This document shows positions 18,998-27,833 of a DNA stretch of 64,000 nt, one piece after another (within the stretch, counting starts at the first letter, position 1; each line of letters starts with the position of its first letter). Origin of the DNA: an uncultured Clostridia bacterium (GTDB taxonomy: Bacteria; Bacillota; Clostridia; Christensenellales; DTU072); contig CALVUD010000008.1 in the NCBI GenBank assembly GCA_944363505.1, positions 38,056 through 102,055 of the forward strand. The letters are read 5' to 3'. The notes beneath the pieces are model-generated. The model saw only the letters and a program-made list of their open reading frames with translations. It made no database searches and had not been told where the DNA came from. Made by a program: the position numbers and the translations under genes.

Positions 18998-19115
18998 AAA
19001 TAAAACGACGTTTTTGCAAATATTCCGAGTTAAGGCTACCTTATTTCACAATACGTTTGTCCTTATACGATAATATTCTAAAAAATGTTTTCTCGCGCGC
19101 TTTCGGATAAACGGG

Positions 19116-19144
19116 TTGCTTTACGCGCGTTTTGGCAATATAAT
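19116..19144 (+). promoter_or_regulatory. Promoter placing transcription start at the lipid-kinase ATG
   Basis: TTGCTT (19116-19121), 17-base spacer, TATAAT (19139-19144). The next ATG begins at 19151, where transcription would start. Confidence 0.55.
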
Positions 19145-19150
19145 ATTAGT

Positions 19151-19993
19151 ATGGAGAAATCCTGTATAGTTCTGGTCAACAAAATTGCGGGCGGATTCAA
19201 CGGTCTTAACGTGGAAAAGCTGACAGCGCGTTTAAATAACGTTTACGAACGCGTGGACGTCGTCTATCTGCCCGACGAAAAAGAGCCCGATTACGCGGGC
19301 TATTCCGCCGTCGTCGTTTGCGGAGGCGACGGCACTTTGAATCACCTGATAAATTCTTCCCTGCCGCACGATCTCGAAGTATTCTATCTTCCCAGCGGAA
19401 CCCTTAACGAAGCCGCAGGCATAAAACGCGCCGAACCCATTTCCGTCGTAGGCGAAGCGGACGGCAAACTTTTTTCCTACGTTCTCGCCGCCGGCACGTT
19501 CACGCCTCTGGGATATTCGGTAGGACATAAAATCAAACAGCGACTCAAAGCGTTCGCGTACATCATGCGCGTCATAAAAGAATATAAAGTTTACAGGATA
19601 AACGCCGAAATCGTTGCCGACGGCGCCGAATTTAAGGGCGAATACACTCTGATAATGGCAATCAACTCGCCGAGATGCTTCGGTTTCAGATTCAACAGAA
19701 TGTATTCCGAAGGCGGCGACATGTGCTTATTGACAATAAAATCGCCGAAATGCCGCGGTATATTCGGGAAAATCGCTATTTTCTTCCCGTTCTTCCGCAG
19801 CTTTTTTATCGGATATTCCAAGCCCCATTCCTCCTCCTCGATCGAATTCAGATCTTTCAAGGAACTGAAGCTGAGCTTCGATTCCGCCCCCGTTTTCTGC
19901 GCGGACGGAGAACGCGTCGACAACATGAATCCGAGCTTTTACGTCAAAACTCACACGTTACATTACTCGGTGAAGATAGGTCTGCCCGAATAG
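19151..19993 (+). CDS. Diacylglycerol/lipid kinase family protein
   Basis: 280 aa from ATG at 19151. The DAGK catalytic domain shows the nucleotide loop VVCGGDGTLNHLINS at about residue 54 and LPSGTLNEAAG in place of the usual GT-x-N-D/N-F/L-A motif. The C-terminal beta domain ends in FCADGERVDN. Known relatives (DgkB, YegS, sphingosine-kinase-like) phosphorylate lipids at the membrane; the substrate is not known here. The earlier in-frame ATG at 19085 lies upstream of the promoter and is rejected. No Shine-Dalgarno precedes the chosen start, consistent with a leaderless message. Confidence 0.78.
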   Translation: MEKSCIVLVNKIAGGFNGLNVEKLTARLNNVYERVDVVYLPDEKEPDYAGYSAVVVCGGDGTLNHLINSSLPHDLEVFYLPSGTLNEAAGIKRAEPISVVGEADGKLFSYVLAAGTFTPLGYSVGHKIKQRLKAFAYIMRVIKEYKVYRINAEIVADGAEFKGEYTLIMAINSPRCFGFRFNRMYSEGGDMCLLTIKSPKCRGIFGKIAIFFPFFRSFFIGYSKPHSSSSIEFRSFKELKLSFDSAPVFCADGERVDNMNPSFYVKTHTLHYSVKIGLPE

Positions 19994-19998
19994 CACGC

Positions 19999-20027
19999 TT
20001 GCGGTAAGCGGCGGTTTGTGATATAAT
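19999..20027 (+). promoter_or_regulatory. Glycerate kinase-deoB promoter
   Basis: TTGCGG (19999-20004), 17-base spacer, TATAAT (20022-20027), about 23 bases before the ribosome site. Confidence 0.6.
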
Positions 20028-20056
20028 ATTTACCGTCGTGATCCGACGGAGGCATT

Positions 20057-21169
20057 ATGAAGATCGTTATAGCACCCGATTCGTTTAAAGGCACGCTGAC
20101 AGCCTACGAAGCCGCGCTGACAATAGCGGAGGCTTTTACAGACGCGGGCGAAACCGTACAGTTCCCCGTTGCCGACGGAGGCGAAGGCACATTAAGCTGT
20201 TTCAGAAGCGCGATCGGCGGAAATTACGTAACGACGAGCGTAGCCAACCCATACCTGGAACGTATCGAAGCGAAGTTCTTACTCTCGGGCGACACGGCGG
20301 TCGTCGAAGTCGCGGAAGCGGCGGGACTGACGCTGGTGGAAGGCAGAAAGAACGCCCGCCTGACCTCTTCTTTCGGCGTCGGAGAGCTGATACGCAGCGC
20401 CATGGACTGCGGCGCCAAAAGGATATTCGTTGCTCTCGGCGGCTCTGCCACGAACGACGGAGGCGCGGGACTCGCCGCGGCGCTCGGCGCAAAATTCACC
20501 GATGCTGAGGGACTTCCTTTGCTTCCCACGGGAGGCACCCTCGGCGACATAGAAACCATAGACCTTTCTCAGCTCGACGGGCGTATCGGCGACGTGAAAT
20601 TTACCGCCCTGTGCGACGTCAGATCAAAGTTGTTAGGCAGGGACGGCGCAACATATACGTTCGCGCCTCAAAAAGGCGCCTCCGTGGACGACGTCGAAAC
20701 CATGGAACAAGGTATGGCTTCTTACGCCGAAAAAATTTATAAAGCGACGGGAAAGGACGTTAAAACGCTCGCCGGAGGCGGAGCCGCCGGCGGTATCGGA
20801 GCCGCGCTCGCCGCATATCTGAACGCCGAGATCGCTCCCGGCGCGGAAGCGGTATTGAATGCCATGGATTTCGAACGCGCTCTTTCGGGCGCGGACGCCG
20901 TGATAACGGGCGAAGGCAGGCTGGACAAACAAAGTTTCATGGGCAAAGTCGTCGGTACCGTTGCCGCCGCGGCGTATCGCGCAGGCGTAAAAACATATTG
21001 TCTTGCCGGCGACATAGCCGCCGAAGTAACCGACGACATGCTCGCCGAAAACCACATCGAATTAGCCGTGAAATGCGCATCGTCCGACGACTGGAACCGC
21101 ATCAAGGTTTCGGCGCACGCGGATTTATATAAAGTCGCCTGCGCCCTTAAAGCATATTTAACGGAATGA
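20057..21169 (+). CDS. glxK: Glycerate kinase
   Basis: 370 aa, usual length for the GarK/GlxK family. N-terminus IAPDSFKGTLTAYEAA and VADGGEGTL, central ALGGSATNDGGAGLAAALGA and C-terminal VITGEGRLDKQS are family signatures. Phosphorylates D-glycerate to 2- or 3-phosphoglycerate with ATP in the cytosol. GGAGG precedes the ATG. Its stop overlaps the deoB start (ATGA), so the two are co-translated. Confidence 0.93.
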   Translation: MKIVIAPDSFKGTLTAYEAALTIAEAFTDAGETVQFPVADGGEGTLSCFRSAIGGNYVTTSVANPYLERIEAKFLLSGDTAVVEVAEAAGLTLVEGRKNARLTSSFGVGELIRSAMDCGAKRIFVALGGSATNDGGAGLAAALGAKFTDAEGLPLLPTGGTLGDIETIDLSQLDGRIGDVKFTALCDVRSKLLGRDGATYTFAPQKGASVDDVETMEQGMASYAEKIYKATGKDVKTLAGGGAAGGIGAALAAYLNAEIAPGAEAVLNAMDFERALSGADAVITGEGRLDKQSFMGKVVGTVAAAAYRAGVKTYCLAGDIAAEVTDDMLAENHIELAVKCASSDDWNRIKVSAHADLYKVACALKAYLTE

Positions 21170-22275
21170 AAGCCGTCCTGATAGTTTTGGATTCTATGGG
21201 CATCGGCGGAGCGACGGACGCCGACTTATACGGCGATCTCGGCTCCGACACGCTAAAAGCCGTCAGCCGCAGTCCCTATTTTAGGGTTCCCAATCTGATT
21301 AAAGCGGGAATCTCAAACATAGATAATATCGATTATTTGCCGACATCGGACAACCCCTCGGGCGCGGTCGCGCGACTAAAAGAAAAAGGCAAAAACAAGG
21401 ATACTCTTTCCGGGCACTGGGAGCTTACGGGCGTAGTCGCAGAACCTTTTAAAACTTTCCCCGAAGGCTTTCCCGCGGAACTTATCGCCCGTTTCGAATC
21501 GGAAACTGGTTACCGCGCTTTGGTCAACGCGCCATACTCCGGTACCGCCGTCATACGCGACTACGGATACGAGCAGACCTTATCGAAAAGCGTTATCGTA
21601 TATACTTCCGCCGATTCCGTATTGCAGATCGCGGCGCATACCGACTTTGTGTCTTTAGACGAACTTTACCGCATTTCTTCAATTGCGCGCGGAATTTCGG
21701 ACGACTACGGCATCGCGCGCGTTATCGCCAGACCTTTTGCCGGTGAAAAAGGACATTATTACCGCACTCCGGACCGGAAAGACTTTTCGATGCCGCCGCC
21801 CGCGCCCACCGTGTTAAACAAACTTAAAGATAGAGGTTTCGACGTCATAGGCGTGGGAAAGATAAACGATATATTTTCGGGAAGCGGCTTGACCGAATCC
21901 GTGCATACCGAAAGCAACGCCGACGGTATCTGCAAATTAAAAGCATTCTTGAAGCGCGGATTCAACGGATTATGCTTTGTCAATCTGGTGGATTTCGATA
22001 TGCTTTACGGACACCGCAACGACATCGACGGCTACGCGCGCGCATTGAGCGAATTCGACGAAGCGCTGCCCGAAATCGCGTCGATGCTGGCTAAAGGAGA
22101 CGCTCTGATAATCACCGCCGACCACGGCTGCGACCCTTCCACGCCCTCCACCGACCATTCGCGCGAGGACGTTCCCGCCCTGTTTTTGGGAGCGCCTTAT
22201 AAAAGCGGAGAGAATCTCGGCACATTGACGGGTTTCGATTTCGTAGCTAAAACTCTGGAAAAATTGTTTTTTTAG
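21166..22275 (+). CDS. deoB: Phosphopentomutase
   Basis: 369 aa, slightly short for the family (about 390). Alkaline-phosphatase-fold motifs: VLDSMGIGGATDA at the N-terminus, the KDTLSGHWELTG loop carrying the phospho-acceptor Thr, GKINDIFSG, NLVDFDMLYGHRND and TADHGCDPST with metal-binding Asp/His. Interconverts ribose-5-P/ribose-1-P and the deoxy forms in nucleoside salvage, which fits the adjacent convergent nucleoside-type importer. Confidence 0.93.
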   Translation: MKAVLIVLDSMGIGGATDADLYGDLGSDTLKAVSRSPYFRVPNLIKAGISNIDNIDYLPTSDNPSGAVARLKEKGKNKDTLSGHWELTGVVAEPFKTFPEGFPAELIARFESETGYRALVNAPYSGTAVIRDYGYEQTLSKSVIVYTSADSVLQIAAHTDFVSLDELYRISSIARGISDDYGIARVIARPFAGEKGHYYRTPDRKDFSMPPPAPTVLNKLKDRGFDVIGVGKINDIFSGSGLTESVHTESNADGICKLKAFLKRGFNGLCFVNLVDFDMLYGHRNDIDGYARALSEFDEALPEIASMLAKGDALIITADHGCDPSTPSTDHSREDVPALFLGAPYKSGENLGTLTGFDFVAKTLEKLFF

Positions 22276-22287
22276 CAGGACAGGCAT

Positions 22288-22316
22288 AAAAAAGACGGCG
22301 CAAAGCGACGTCTTTC
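22288..22316. terminator. Bidirectional terminator between deoB and the ABC operon
   Basis: AAAAGACG / CGTCTTT stem. T-rich on the minus strand (six T) and weaker on the plus strand. Confidence 0.6.
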
Positions 22317-22333
22317 GGTTTAGTTTTGATGCG

Positions 22334-23287
22334 TTACCGCTCTTCTCTGAAGTAAGAAAGTCCGAGTGCGGCTGGCGGTTGCGATTCCCTGCGGTTGATT
22401 ATACTGGTTATTATCAACACGATTATAGTAACGGCGTAAGGTATCATCTTGATGATCTCCTGAACGGCGAAGCTGAAACTCGTATAATACGGCAGAATAT
22501 ACAGCGCTCCGAACAGGATGGAGCCGAGTATGCCCCAGTTCGGTTTCCATACCGAGAATATGACCAGCGCCACGGCGAGCCAGCCCATGGCGTCTATCGA
22601 ATACTCCCAGCTGCCGTACAGATAGTCCATTATATAAAACAGACCGCCTATTCCGGAGATTCCCGAACCCAGCACGCAGGAAACGTATTTGTAACCCGTA
22701 ACGTTGATGCCCGCGGCGTCCGCCGTAGCGGGATTTTCGCCTATCGCGGTAAGGTTCAGACCGGTTCTGGTTTTTTTAAGTATGAACGCCACCAACAAAG
22801 CCAGCGCTATCGCTATATATACCAGAGCGCCGTGGGAAAGGAAAATCGTCGAAAACCAATCTGTAGCCTGAGAAATAGGCGCCGTAAATTTCGCCGCCAA
22901 ATAGTTGAATCCGGTTCTGTCAACGTAATTGATGAAGAAATTCGTAACGCCAGCGCCGAAAGTCGTTATCGCAAGACCGGATACGTTCTGATTGCACCTT
23001 AAGGTGATCGTCAAAAAGCCGTAGATCAGCCCGCCGAGGCCCGCGAACAACATTGCGAACAATATACCTATCACGACCGCGTTAAAGCCGTTTATCGCCG
23101 CGTAATTACCGCCGAGGGACTTCAGATAAAGGCTTTCGCCCACACAGCCGCCGAGCGCGCCCATACACATGATTCCCGGAGTACCGAGGTTAAGATGCCC
23201 TGACTTTTCGGTGATCGTTTCGCCCGTCGAACCGAACAGGAATATCGTAGAGAATCTGATAGCGTTTTTCAGGAAGGTTAAAAACAT
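22334..23287 (-). CDS. Nucleoside-type ABC transporter permease (NupQ/YufQ-like)
   Basis: 317 aa with about eight hydrophobic helices. GETITEKSGHLNLGTPGIMCMGA at the N-terminus and GENPATADAAGINV in the cytosolic coupling loop are characteristic of the branched-chain/ribose superfamily permeases paired with BMP lipoproteins (BmpA-NupOPQ). It abuts the other permease without a gap and forms the membrane channel with it. Last gene of the operon. Confidence 0.88.
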   Translation of the reverse strand: MFLTFLKNAIRFSTIFLFGSTGETITEKSGHLNLGTPGIMCMGALGGCVGESLYLKSLGGNYAAINGFNAVVIGILFAMLFAGLGGLIYGFLTITLRCNQNVSGLAITTFGAGVTNFFINYVDRTGFNYLAAKFTAPISQATDWFSTIFLSHGALVYIAIALALLVAFILKKTRTGLNLTAIGENPATADAAGINVTGYKYVSCVLGSGISGIGGLFYIMDYLYGSWEYSIDAMGWLAVALVIFSVWKPNWGILGSILFGALYILPYYTSFSFAVQEIIKMIPYAVTIIVLIITSIINRRESQPPAALGLSYFREER

Positions 23288-24412
23288 TTATTTGCCCTCC
23301 TTTTTTCTGAATTTGATTTTGTAGTTAAGGAAAAATTCGCAGGCTATGATCAACAGGAAGAACAATCCGACCACTATATCGACGAACGCGCCCGAATCGC
23401 CGAGACGCATCGTATTCGCCGCCTGAGTCGCGCCTCTTTCAAGGAAAACGACCAAAAGCGTAACGAAAATCATGGCTATCGGACTGAACTTCGAAAGCCA
23501 GGAAACGAGGATCGCTGTAAAGCCCCTGCCTCCGACGAGATTGGCATTCACCGTGGGCGAGGGAGAGCCGCCGACCAGTAAAAATCCCGCCAGTCCGCAC
23601 ATAACGCCGGAAAACACCATGGTGCGGATAATGACCTTTTTAACGTTTATCCCTATATATTTTGCGGTATTTACGCTTTCTCCGACGACTTCGAGTTCGT
23701 ATCCGTGTTTAAAAAACTTCAGATAAACGAACACTATCACGGTAAGCAAGGTAACGAACACCACGTTTTGGATATATTCCATTCCGAACAACTTGTCGAA
23801 ACTCCCGTGCGACAACACTCCGAGCGTGCCCGACCCGTCTTTTGCCCATATGTTGACAGCATAAAGCACCAACTGGGTCGCGACGTAATTCATCATCAAC
23901 GTAAACAACGTTTCGTTAGTGCCCCAAAACGCTTTGAATATCGCGGGAATCACCGCCCATATCGCCCCAGCAACGACGCTGAACGCAAGCATCGTCATTA
24001 TCAAGGCGGGTTCGGGAATCTTGCCGCCGAAATAAATTATACATACGACCGCCGCCAATGCGGAAATAAGCGTCTGCCCTTCCGCGCCGATATTCCAGAA
24101 GCGCATTTTGAAGGCGGGCGTTACCGCAAGCGATATGCACATCAATATCGCCCACGCCTGAAGCATTACCTGTAAACGCCACACCGTACCGAGCGAACCG
24201 CTGAAAAGTTCGCTGTAAAACTTAACGAAATTTTTGCCGCCCGTAAGCGCCGCGCACACGATTCCCGCTATCAAAAGCGCGATCACCACGGCTACCACTC
24301 TGATCAGCCACTTTTTCCAGGTCGCTATATCAGTCCTCTTCACAAGGTGGAAAAGCGGTTCCTTATGCGATGTTTTTACCGCGCCCGCCACGGCATTGTT
24401 CTTTACAGTCAT
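23288..24412 (-). CDS. Nucleoside-type ABC transporter permease (NupP/YufP-like)
   Basis: 374 aa from ATG at 24412, which overlaps the ATPase stop; a longer frame reaching 24553 reads back into the ATPase gene and is rejected. About nine to ten membrane helices. WNIGAEGQTLISALAA and GESVNTAKYIGINVKK (coupling loop) match the YufP/NupP family. Pairs with the neighbouring permease. Confidence 0.88.
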   Translation of the reverse strand: MTVKNNAVAGAVKTSHKEPLFHLVKRTDIATWKKWLIRVVAVVIALLIAGIVCAALTGGKNFVKFYSELFSGSLGTVWRLQVMLQAWAILMCISLAVTPAFKMRFWNIGAEGQTLISALAAVVCIIYFGGKIPEPALIMTMLAFSVVAGAIWAVIPAIFKAFWGTNETLFTLMMNYVATQLVLYAVNIWAKDGSGTLGVLSHGSFDKLFGMEYIQNVVFVTLLTVIVFVYLKFFKHGYELEVVGESVNTAKYIGINVKKVIIRTMVFSGVMCGLAGFLLVGGSPSPTVNANLVGGRGFTAILVSWLSKFSPIAMIFVTLLVVFLERGATQAANTMRLGDSGAFVDIVVGLFFLLIIACEFFLNYKIKFRKKEGK

Positions 24413-26121
24413 AGCGTCGCCTCCTTTGTTTCGCCGTCCGTTTCTTTTGCCGAAAGCTTTGTCATCAATAGACCTATATCCTCTTTCTTTGCTCCCCTGC
24501 CCTCGACTATTCCGCTGACCTTGCCCGCGCAAAGCACCAGTATTCTGTCGCAAAGATCGATGAGTACGTCAAGGTCCTCGCCTACGTAAATAACCGCGAC
24601 GCCCTTTTCCTTTTGCTGATTCAAAAGGTGGTAAATCGTATAGGAACTGTTTATATCCAGACCTCTGACGGGGTACGCCGCCATAAGCACCGTCGGCGCC
24701 GCAGCGATCTCGCGTCCCACCAGCACCTTTTGCACGTTGCCGCCCGACAGCTTCCTTACGGGCGTCCTGACTCCCGGGGTTACGACCTCGAGGTCGTGAA
24801 CGATATGTTCGGCAAGTTCTTTGGGGTTCTTTCTGTCCACGAACACGAAACGCCCTTTGGTATAGGAACGCAGCATCATGTTATCCACGAGGTCCATGTT
24901 GCCCACCAGGCCCATGCCCAGTCTGTCTTCGGGCACGAACGAAAGCCTGACTCCCAGATCCCTTATCTCTACGGGGGATTTCTGCATCAGATCGACCTCG
25001 GCTTCCCCTTTGTTCGGATCGAAATATAAAATATCGCCGCCCGCGGTCTTTTGCAGTCCCGCAATGGCTTCCAGCAATTCTCTTTGTCCGCTGCCCGCTA
25101 TCCCGGCGATACCGAGTATCTCTCCCGAACGCGCCGTGAACGACACGTCGTCCAGCGCTTTCATGCCGTCGCGGTTCAAAACCGTCAGATTTTTGACTAC
25201 CAGTCTGTCCTTAACGTTTTCCGGCTCCGCCCTTTCGATGTTCAGTTCGATTTTTTTACCGACCATCATTTCGGTCAAAGCCTTTTCGTCGGTTTCCGAG
25301 GTGTTGACCGTGGCTATATGCTCGCCCTTCCTTAAAACGGCGACCCTGTCGGATATAGCCATGACCTCGTTCAATTTATGCGTGATGATGATTATGGACT
25401 TTCCGTCGTCGCGCATGCGGCGCAGAATGGCGAAAAGTTTATCGATCTCCTGAGGGGTCAAAACCGCGGTCGGCTCGTCGAGAATGAGTATTTCCGCCCC
25501 GCGGTACAATACTTTTATGATTTCGACAGTCTGTTTTTCGGAAACGGACATGTCGTAAATCTTTTTCTTTAAATCTATATCGAATCCGTATTTGGACGAA
25601 ATGTCCGCGATCCTGCTGATGCGCGATTTCGCCAGATAATCGAATTTGAGTTTCTTGCCTAATTTAATGAAAGGAAGCGCGGAGAGTTTAAGTCCGAGCT
25701 TCAGTCCCCAAAGAATTTTTTCCCCGGGTTTTACGGGCTTTACTCCGTTTGACGCCGCAATTACTTTTTCGCCCTCTTCCTTTACGGAATACGGGGGCAT
25801 GTGTTCCCCTAAAATTATGTTGTCTGCGGCGGTAAAAATGTCGACCAGCTTGAAATGCTGGTGTATCATGCCTATTTTCAGCGCGAAAGCGTCCTTCGGC
25901 GAACGGATCACAACTTCCTCTCCGCCTACGAAAATTTCGCCTTCGTCTGGAAAATAAATGCCGCAGATCATATTCATCAGCGTCGTTTTACCGCTGCCGT
26001 TTTCGCCGAGAAGCGAAAGTATCTCGCCGCGGTACAGTTCGAGGTTGACGTTTTTGTTCGCCACTACCTCTCCGAAAGTTTTCGTAATGTTTTTCAGTTC
26101 AAGCGCAACAGTCTTTTCCAA
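24409..26121 (-). CDS. Double-domain ABC ATPase (NupO/YufO-like)
   Basis: 570 aa. Start taken as TTG at 26121 because GGAGG lies six bases upstream; an ATG further upstream at 26166 lacks a site. First ABC domain has Walker A GENGSGKTT, signature MSVSEKQ and Walker B ILILDEPTAV, with an unusual extra of about 50 residues after the Q loop (GEHMPPYSVKEEGEKVIAAS onward). Second domain has the degenerate Walker A GIAGSGQRE and signature LSGGNVQK, as usual for the second half in RbsA/NupO proteins. Energises the BMP-dependent importer. Confidence 0.9.
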   Translation of the reverse strand: MEKTVALELKNITKTFGEVVANKNVNLELYRGEILSLLGENGSGKTTLMNMICGIYFPDEGEIFVGGEEVVIRSPKDAFALKIGMIHQHFKLVDIFTAADNIILGEHMPPYSVKEEGEKVIAASNGVKPVKPGEKILWGLKLGLKLSALPFIKLGKKLKFDYLAKSRISRIADISSKYGFDIDLKKKIYDMSVSEKQTVEIIKVLYRGAEILILDEPTAVLTPQEIDKLFAILRRMRDDGKSIIIITHKLNEVMAISDRVAVLRKGEHIATVNTSETDEKALTEMMVGKKIELNIERAEPENVKDRLVVKNLTVLNRDGMKALDDVSFTARSGEILGIAGIAGSGQRELLEAIAGLQKTAGGDILYFDPNKGEAEVDLMQKSPVEIRDLGVRLSFVPEDRLGMGLVGNMDLVDNMMLRSYTKGRFVFVDRKNPKELAEHIVHDLEVVTPGVRTPVRKLSGGNVQKVLVGREIAAAPTVLMAAYPVRGLDINSSYTIYHLLNQQKEKGVAVIYVGEDLDVLIDLCDRILVLCAGKVSGIVEGRGAKKEDIGLLMTKLSAKETDGETKEATL

Positions 26122-26162
26122 GATTTCCTCCGAAAGTATTGCGTATAAGCCGGTCAAAAGGC

Positions 26163-26192
26163 ACAAGACGGGGCGAAAACGCCCCGTCTTGT
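26163..26192 (-). promoter_or_regulatory. Strong hairpin between bmpA-like gene and ATPase gene
   Basis: Perfect 13-bp stem (ACAAGACGGGGCG with its complement) and an AAAA/TTTT loop, lying 18 bases after the lipoprotein stop. It is not followed by a T tract on the minus strand, so mRNA 3'-end protection or partial attenuation is more likely than full termination. Confidence 0.55.
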
Positions 26193-26209
26193 AATGAAGT
26201 TATAATAAA

Positions 26210-27427
26210 TTATTCCTGAACGGTTACGTTTCCGCCTTCGGTGATTCCGTCGATGAGAATGTCGAAATAAGGAGCGGAACGGTATTCGCTTTCGTGGAAA
26301 TATCCGTCGTGGATGGCTTCGGTTTCGGCAACGTAGTCGCCTGCGTCGTCGACGTCGGCAAGGTAGGTGGTCAGAGTTTGTCCGTTAACGGTGAACTTCG
26401 AAGTGTCGAACACTTTGAGGGTGCCGGCGGCAAGCTGGGCCTTCGCGGCGTCGATGGCTTCCTGGGTTCCGGGAGCGGCGGCGGCGCCGAGCTCGGTCAG
26501 AACGACGGAACCGGTTTCGATGGTGCCGCACCAGTCGGCGACGATGGCTTCACCTTTCTTAGCCTGTTCGATCATATACTTGAAGTAAGGTACCCAGTCG
26601 ATTCTGGAAGAAATGATGAAGGTATTGGGGCAATCCGCTGCGGTGCTTCCGTTATAGGAAACGTTCGGGATTCTCGCCTGTTCGCAAGCGGAAGGAGCTC
26701 CCATGGAGTCGGCGTGCTGGCTGATGAGTTTCGCGCCGTTGGCGATAAGGCGGTTGGCGCCTTCCTTTTCGGCGGCTTCGCTGTACCAGGAGTTTGTATA
26801 AACTACTTCCATAGTGGCGTTGGGAACTATGCTTCTGACGCCGAGGAAGAAGGAGGTATATCCGGATTTGACTTCGGCATAGGGATACGCGCCCACATAA
26901 CCGATTTTGGCGTTGGCGTCGGAAACGGCGCCGGTGGTAGCGTCACCGTACATGGCTTTGAGCTTCATGCCCGCGGCGATACCCGCAAGATATCTGCCTT
27001 CGTAGATGGTAGCGAAAGCGTTGTGGAAATTCGCGACGCCCGCGGTGTGAGCCTGAGTGCCGGTGGCATGGCAGAACTCGACTTCGGGGAATTCTCTGGC
27101 GGCCTGGAGCATGAACTTCTCGTGACCGAAAGAGTCGGCGAAGATAACGTCGCATCCCGCGTCGACCAGTTCGCGAGCGGTATTATAGCACGCGTCGGTT
27201 TCGGGGACGTTGGTTCTGAACAGAACCTGGGATTCGCTCAGCCCCATAGCCTCGGTGGCAGCCCTGGCGGCGTCGATAAAGTTTTTGTCGTAAGTGCTGT
27301 TTTCGTCATGCAGGAATATGAATCCGACTTTGAATTCTTCGTCGTCGTTACAAGCAGCCAGGCTGACTACCAGTGCTCCGACAACTGCAAGGATCAAAAC
27401 AAGCGCCAAAATCTTTTTAAGTTTCAT
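26210..27427 (-). CDS. BMP-family nucleoside-binding lipoprotein
   Basis: 405 aa. Lipobox LVVSLAAC at about residue 26 gives a lipid-anchored extracellular protein. Motifs of the BMP/Med family: KVGFIFLHDENSTYDKNFIDAA, FADSFGHEKFMLQAAREFPEVEF, NFHNAFATIYEGRYLAGIAAG and KIGYVGAYPYAEV. Relatives bind purine or pyrimidine nucleosides for the NupOPQ-type importer encoded directly downstream. GGAGG precedes the ATG. Expression is probably controlled by the long structured leader upstream. Confidence 0.9.
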   Translation of the reverse strand: MKLKKILALVLILAVVGALVVSLAACNDDEEFKVGFIFLHDENSTYDKNFIDAARAATEAMGLSESQVLFRTNVPETDACYNTARELVDAGCDVIFADSFGHEKFMLQAAREFPEVEFCHATGTQAHTAGVANFHNAFATIYEGRYLAGIAAGMKLKAMYGDATTGAVSDANAKIGYVGAYPYAEVKSGYTSFFLGVRSIVPNATMEVVYTNSWYSEAAEKEGANRLIANGAKLISQHADSMGAPSACEQARIPNVSYNGSTAADCPNTFIISSRIDWVPYFKYMIEQAKKGEAIVADWCGTIETGSVVLTELGAAAAPGTQEAIDAAKAQLAAGTLKVFDTSKFTVNGQTLTTYLADVDDAGDYVAETEAIHDGYFHESEYRSAPYFDILIDGITEGGNVTVQE

Positions 27428-27658
27428 TTGGATTTACCTCCGTTGTATTTTTTGTTCGGCGTGAGCCGTTTTTTACAAAGTCGTCAAACGAAAAACGCCA
27501 TACTCCGTTTGGGCGTATGACGTTCTATGCGCGGATTTCCGCTCCGAAGGACTCGCCGCATTTAAGCGTGCTGGGTCCCGAAAAAGTAAAGCAAAGTATT
27601 TTACCGTATTGCTTACCCTGGTGCATGGGACCTCTTCCTCCAAAGCCGTATCGATGAT
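27428..27658 (-). promoter_or_regulatory. Long structured 5' leader of the BMP operon, candidate riboswitch
   Basis: About 230 nt from the inferred start (27658) to the ATG. The RNA can form GGTCCC...GGGACC enclosing a GTAAGCAA/TTGCTTTAC hairpin, then an ATGCGG...CCGCGCAT stem. Near the gene is a CATAC/GTATG or ACGCC/GGCGT hairpin followed by TTTTTCG that could act as a terminator with alternative pairings. It lacks the conserved core of purine riboswitches, the expected class for such operons. Confidence 0.45.
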
Positions 27659-27664
27659 ATACCT

Positions 27665-27694
27665 ATTTTAAATGAACGCGATATCAAAAGTCAA
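27665..27694 (-). promoter_or_regulatory. BMP operon promoter
   Basis: Minus strand TTGACT (27694-27689), 18-base spacer, TAAAAT (27670-27665). Confidence 0.65.
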
Positions 27695-27738
27695 ACGTTT
27701 TTACTCAACGATTTAAAAACCTTTTACCAAAAAACGGA

Positions 27739-27776
27739 AACGCGAAAAAGCGGTCATAACCCGCTTTTTCCGCGTT
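27739..27776 (-). terminator. Terminator of the DUF2804 gene
   Basis: Long stem AACGCGGAAAAAGCGGG with its near complement on the minus strand. A 14-bp perfect palindrome (ACGCGTATACGCGT, 27795-27808) lies between it and the stop codon; its role is unknown. Apart from these, the leader and the promoter, nothing is seen in 27428-27833. Confidence 0.6.
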
Positions 27777-27833
27777 AATTACCTTATATATGCGACGCGT
27801 ATACGCGTAGACAGGATAAAAAAAGGAAAATCC

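Noticed and set aside
27428..27658. Purine riboswitch before the BMP operon
   Set aside because: The conserved TATA/ATCC-type junction sequences and loop-loop hairpins of that class are not present.
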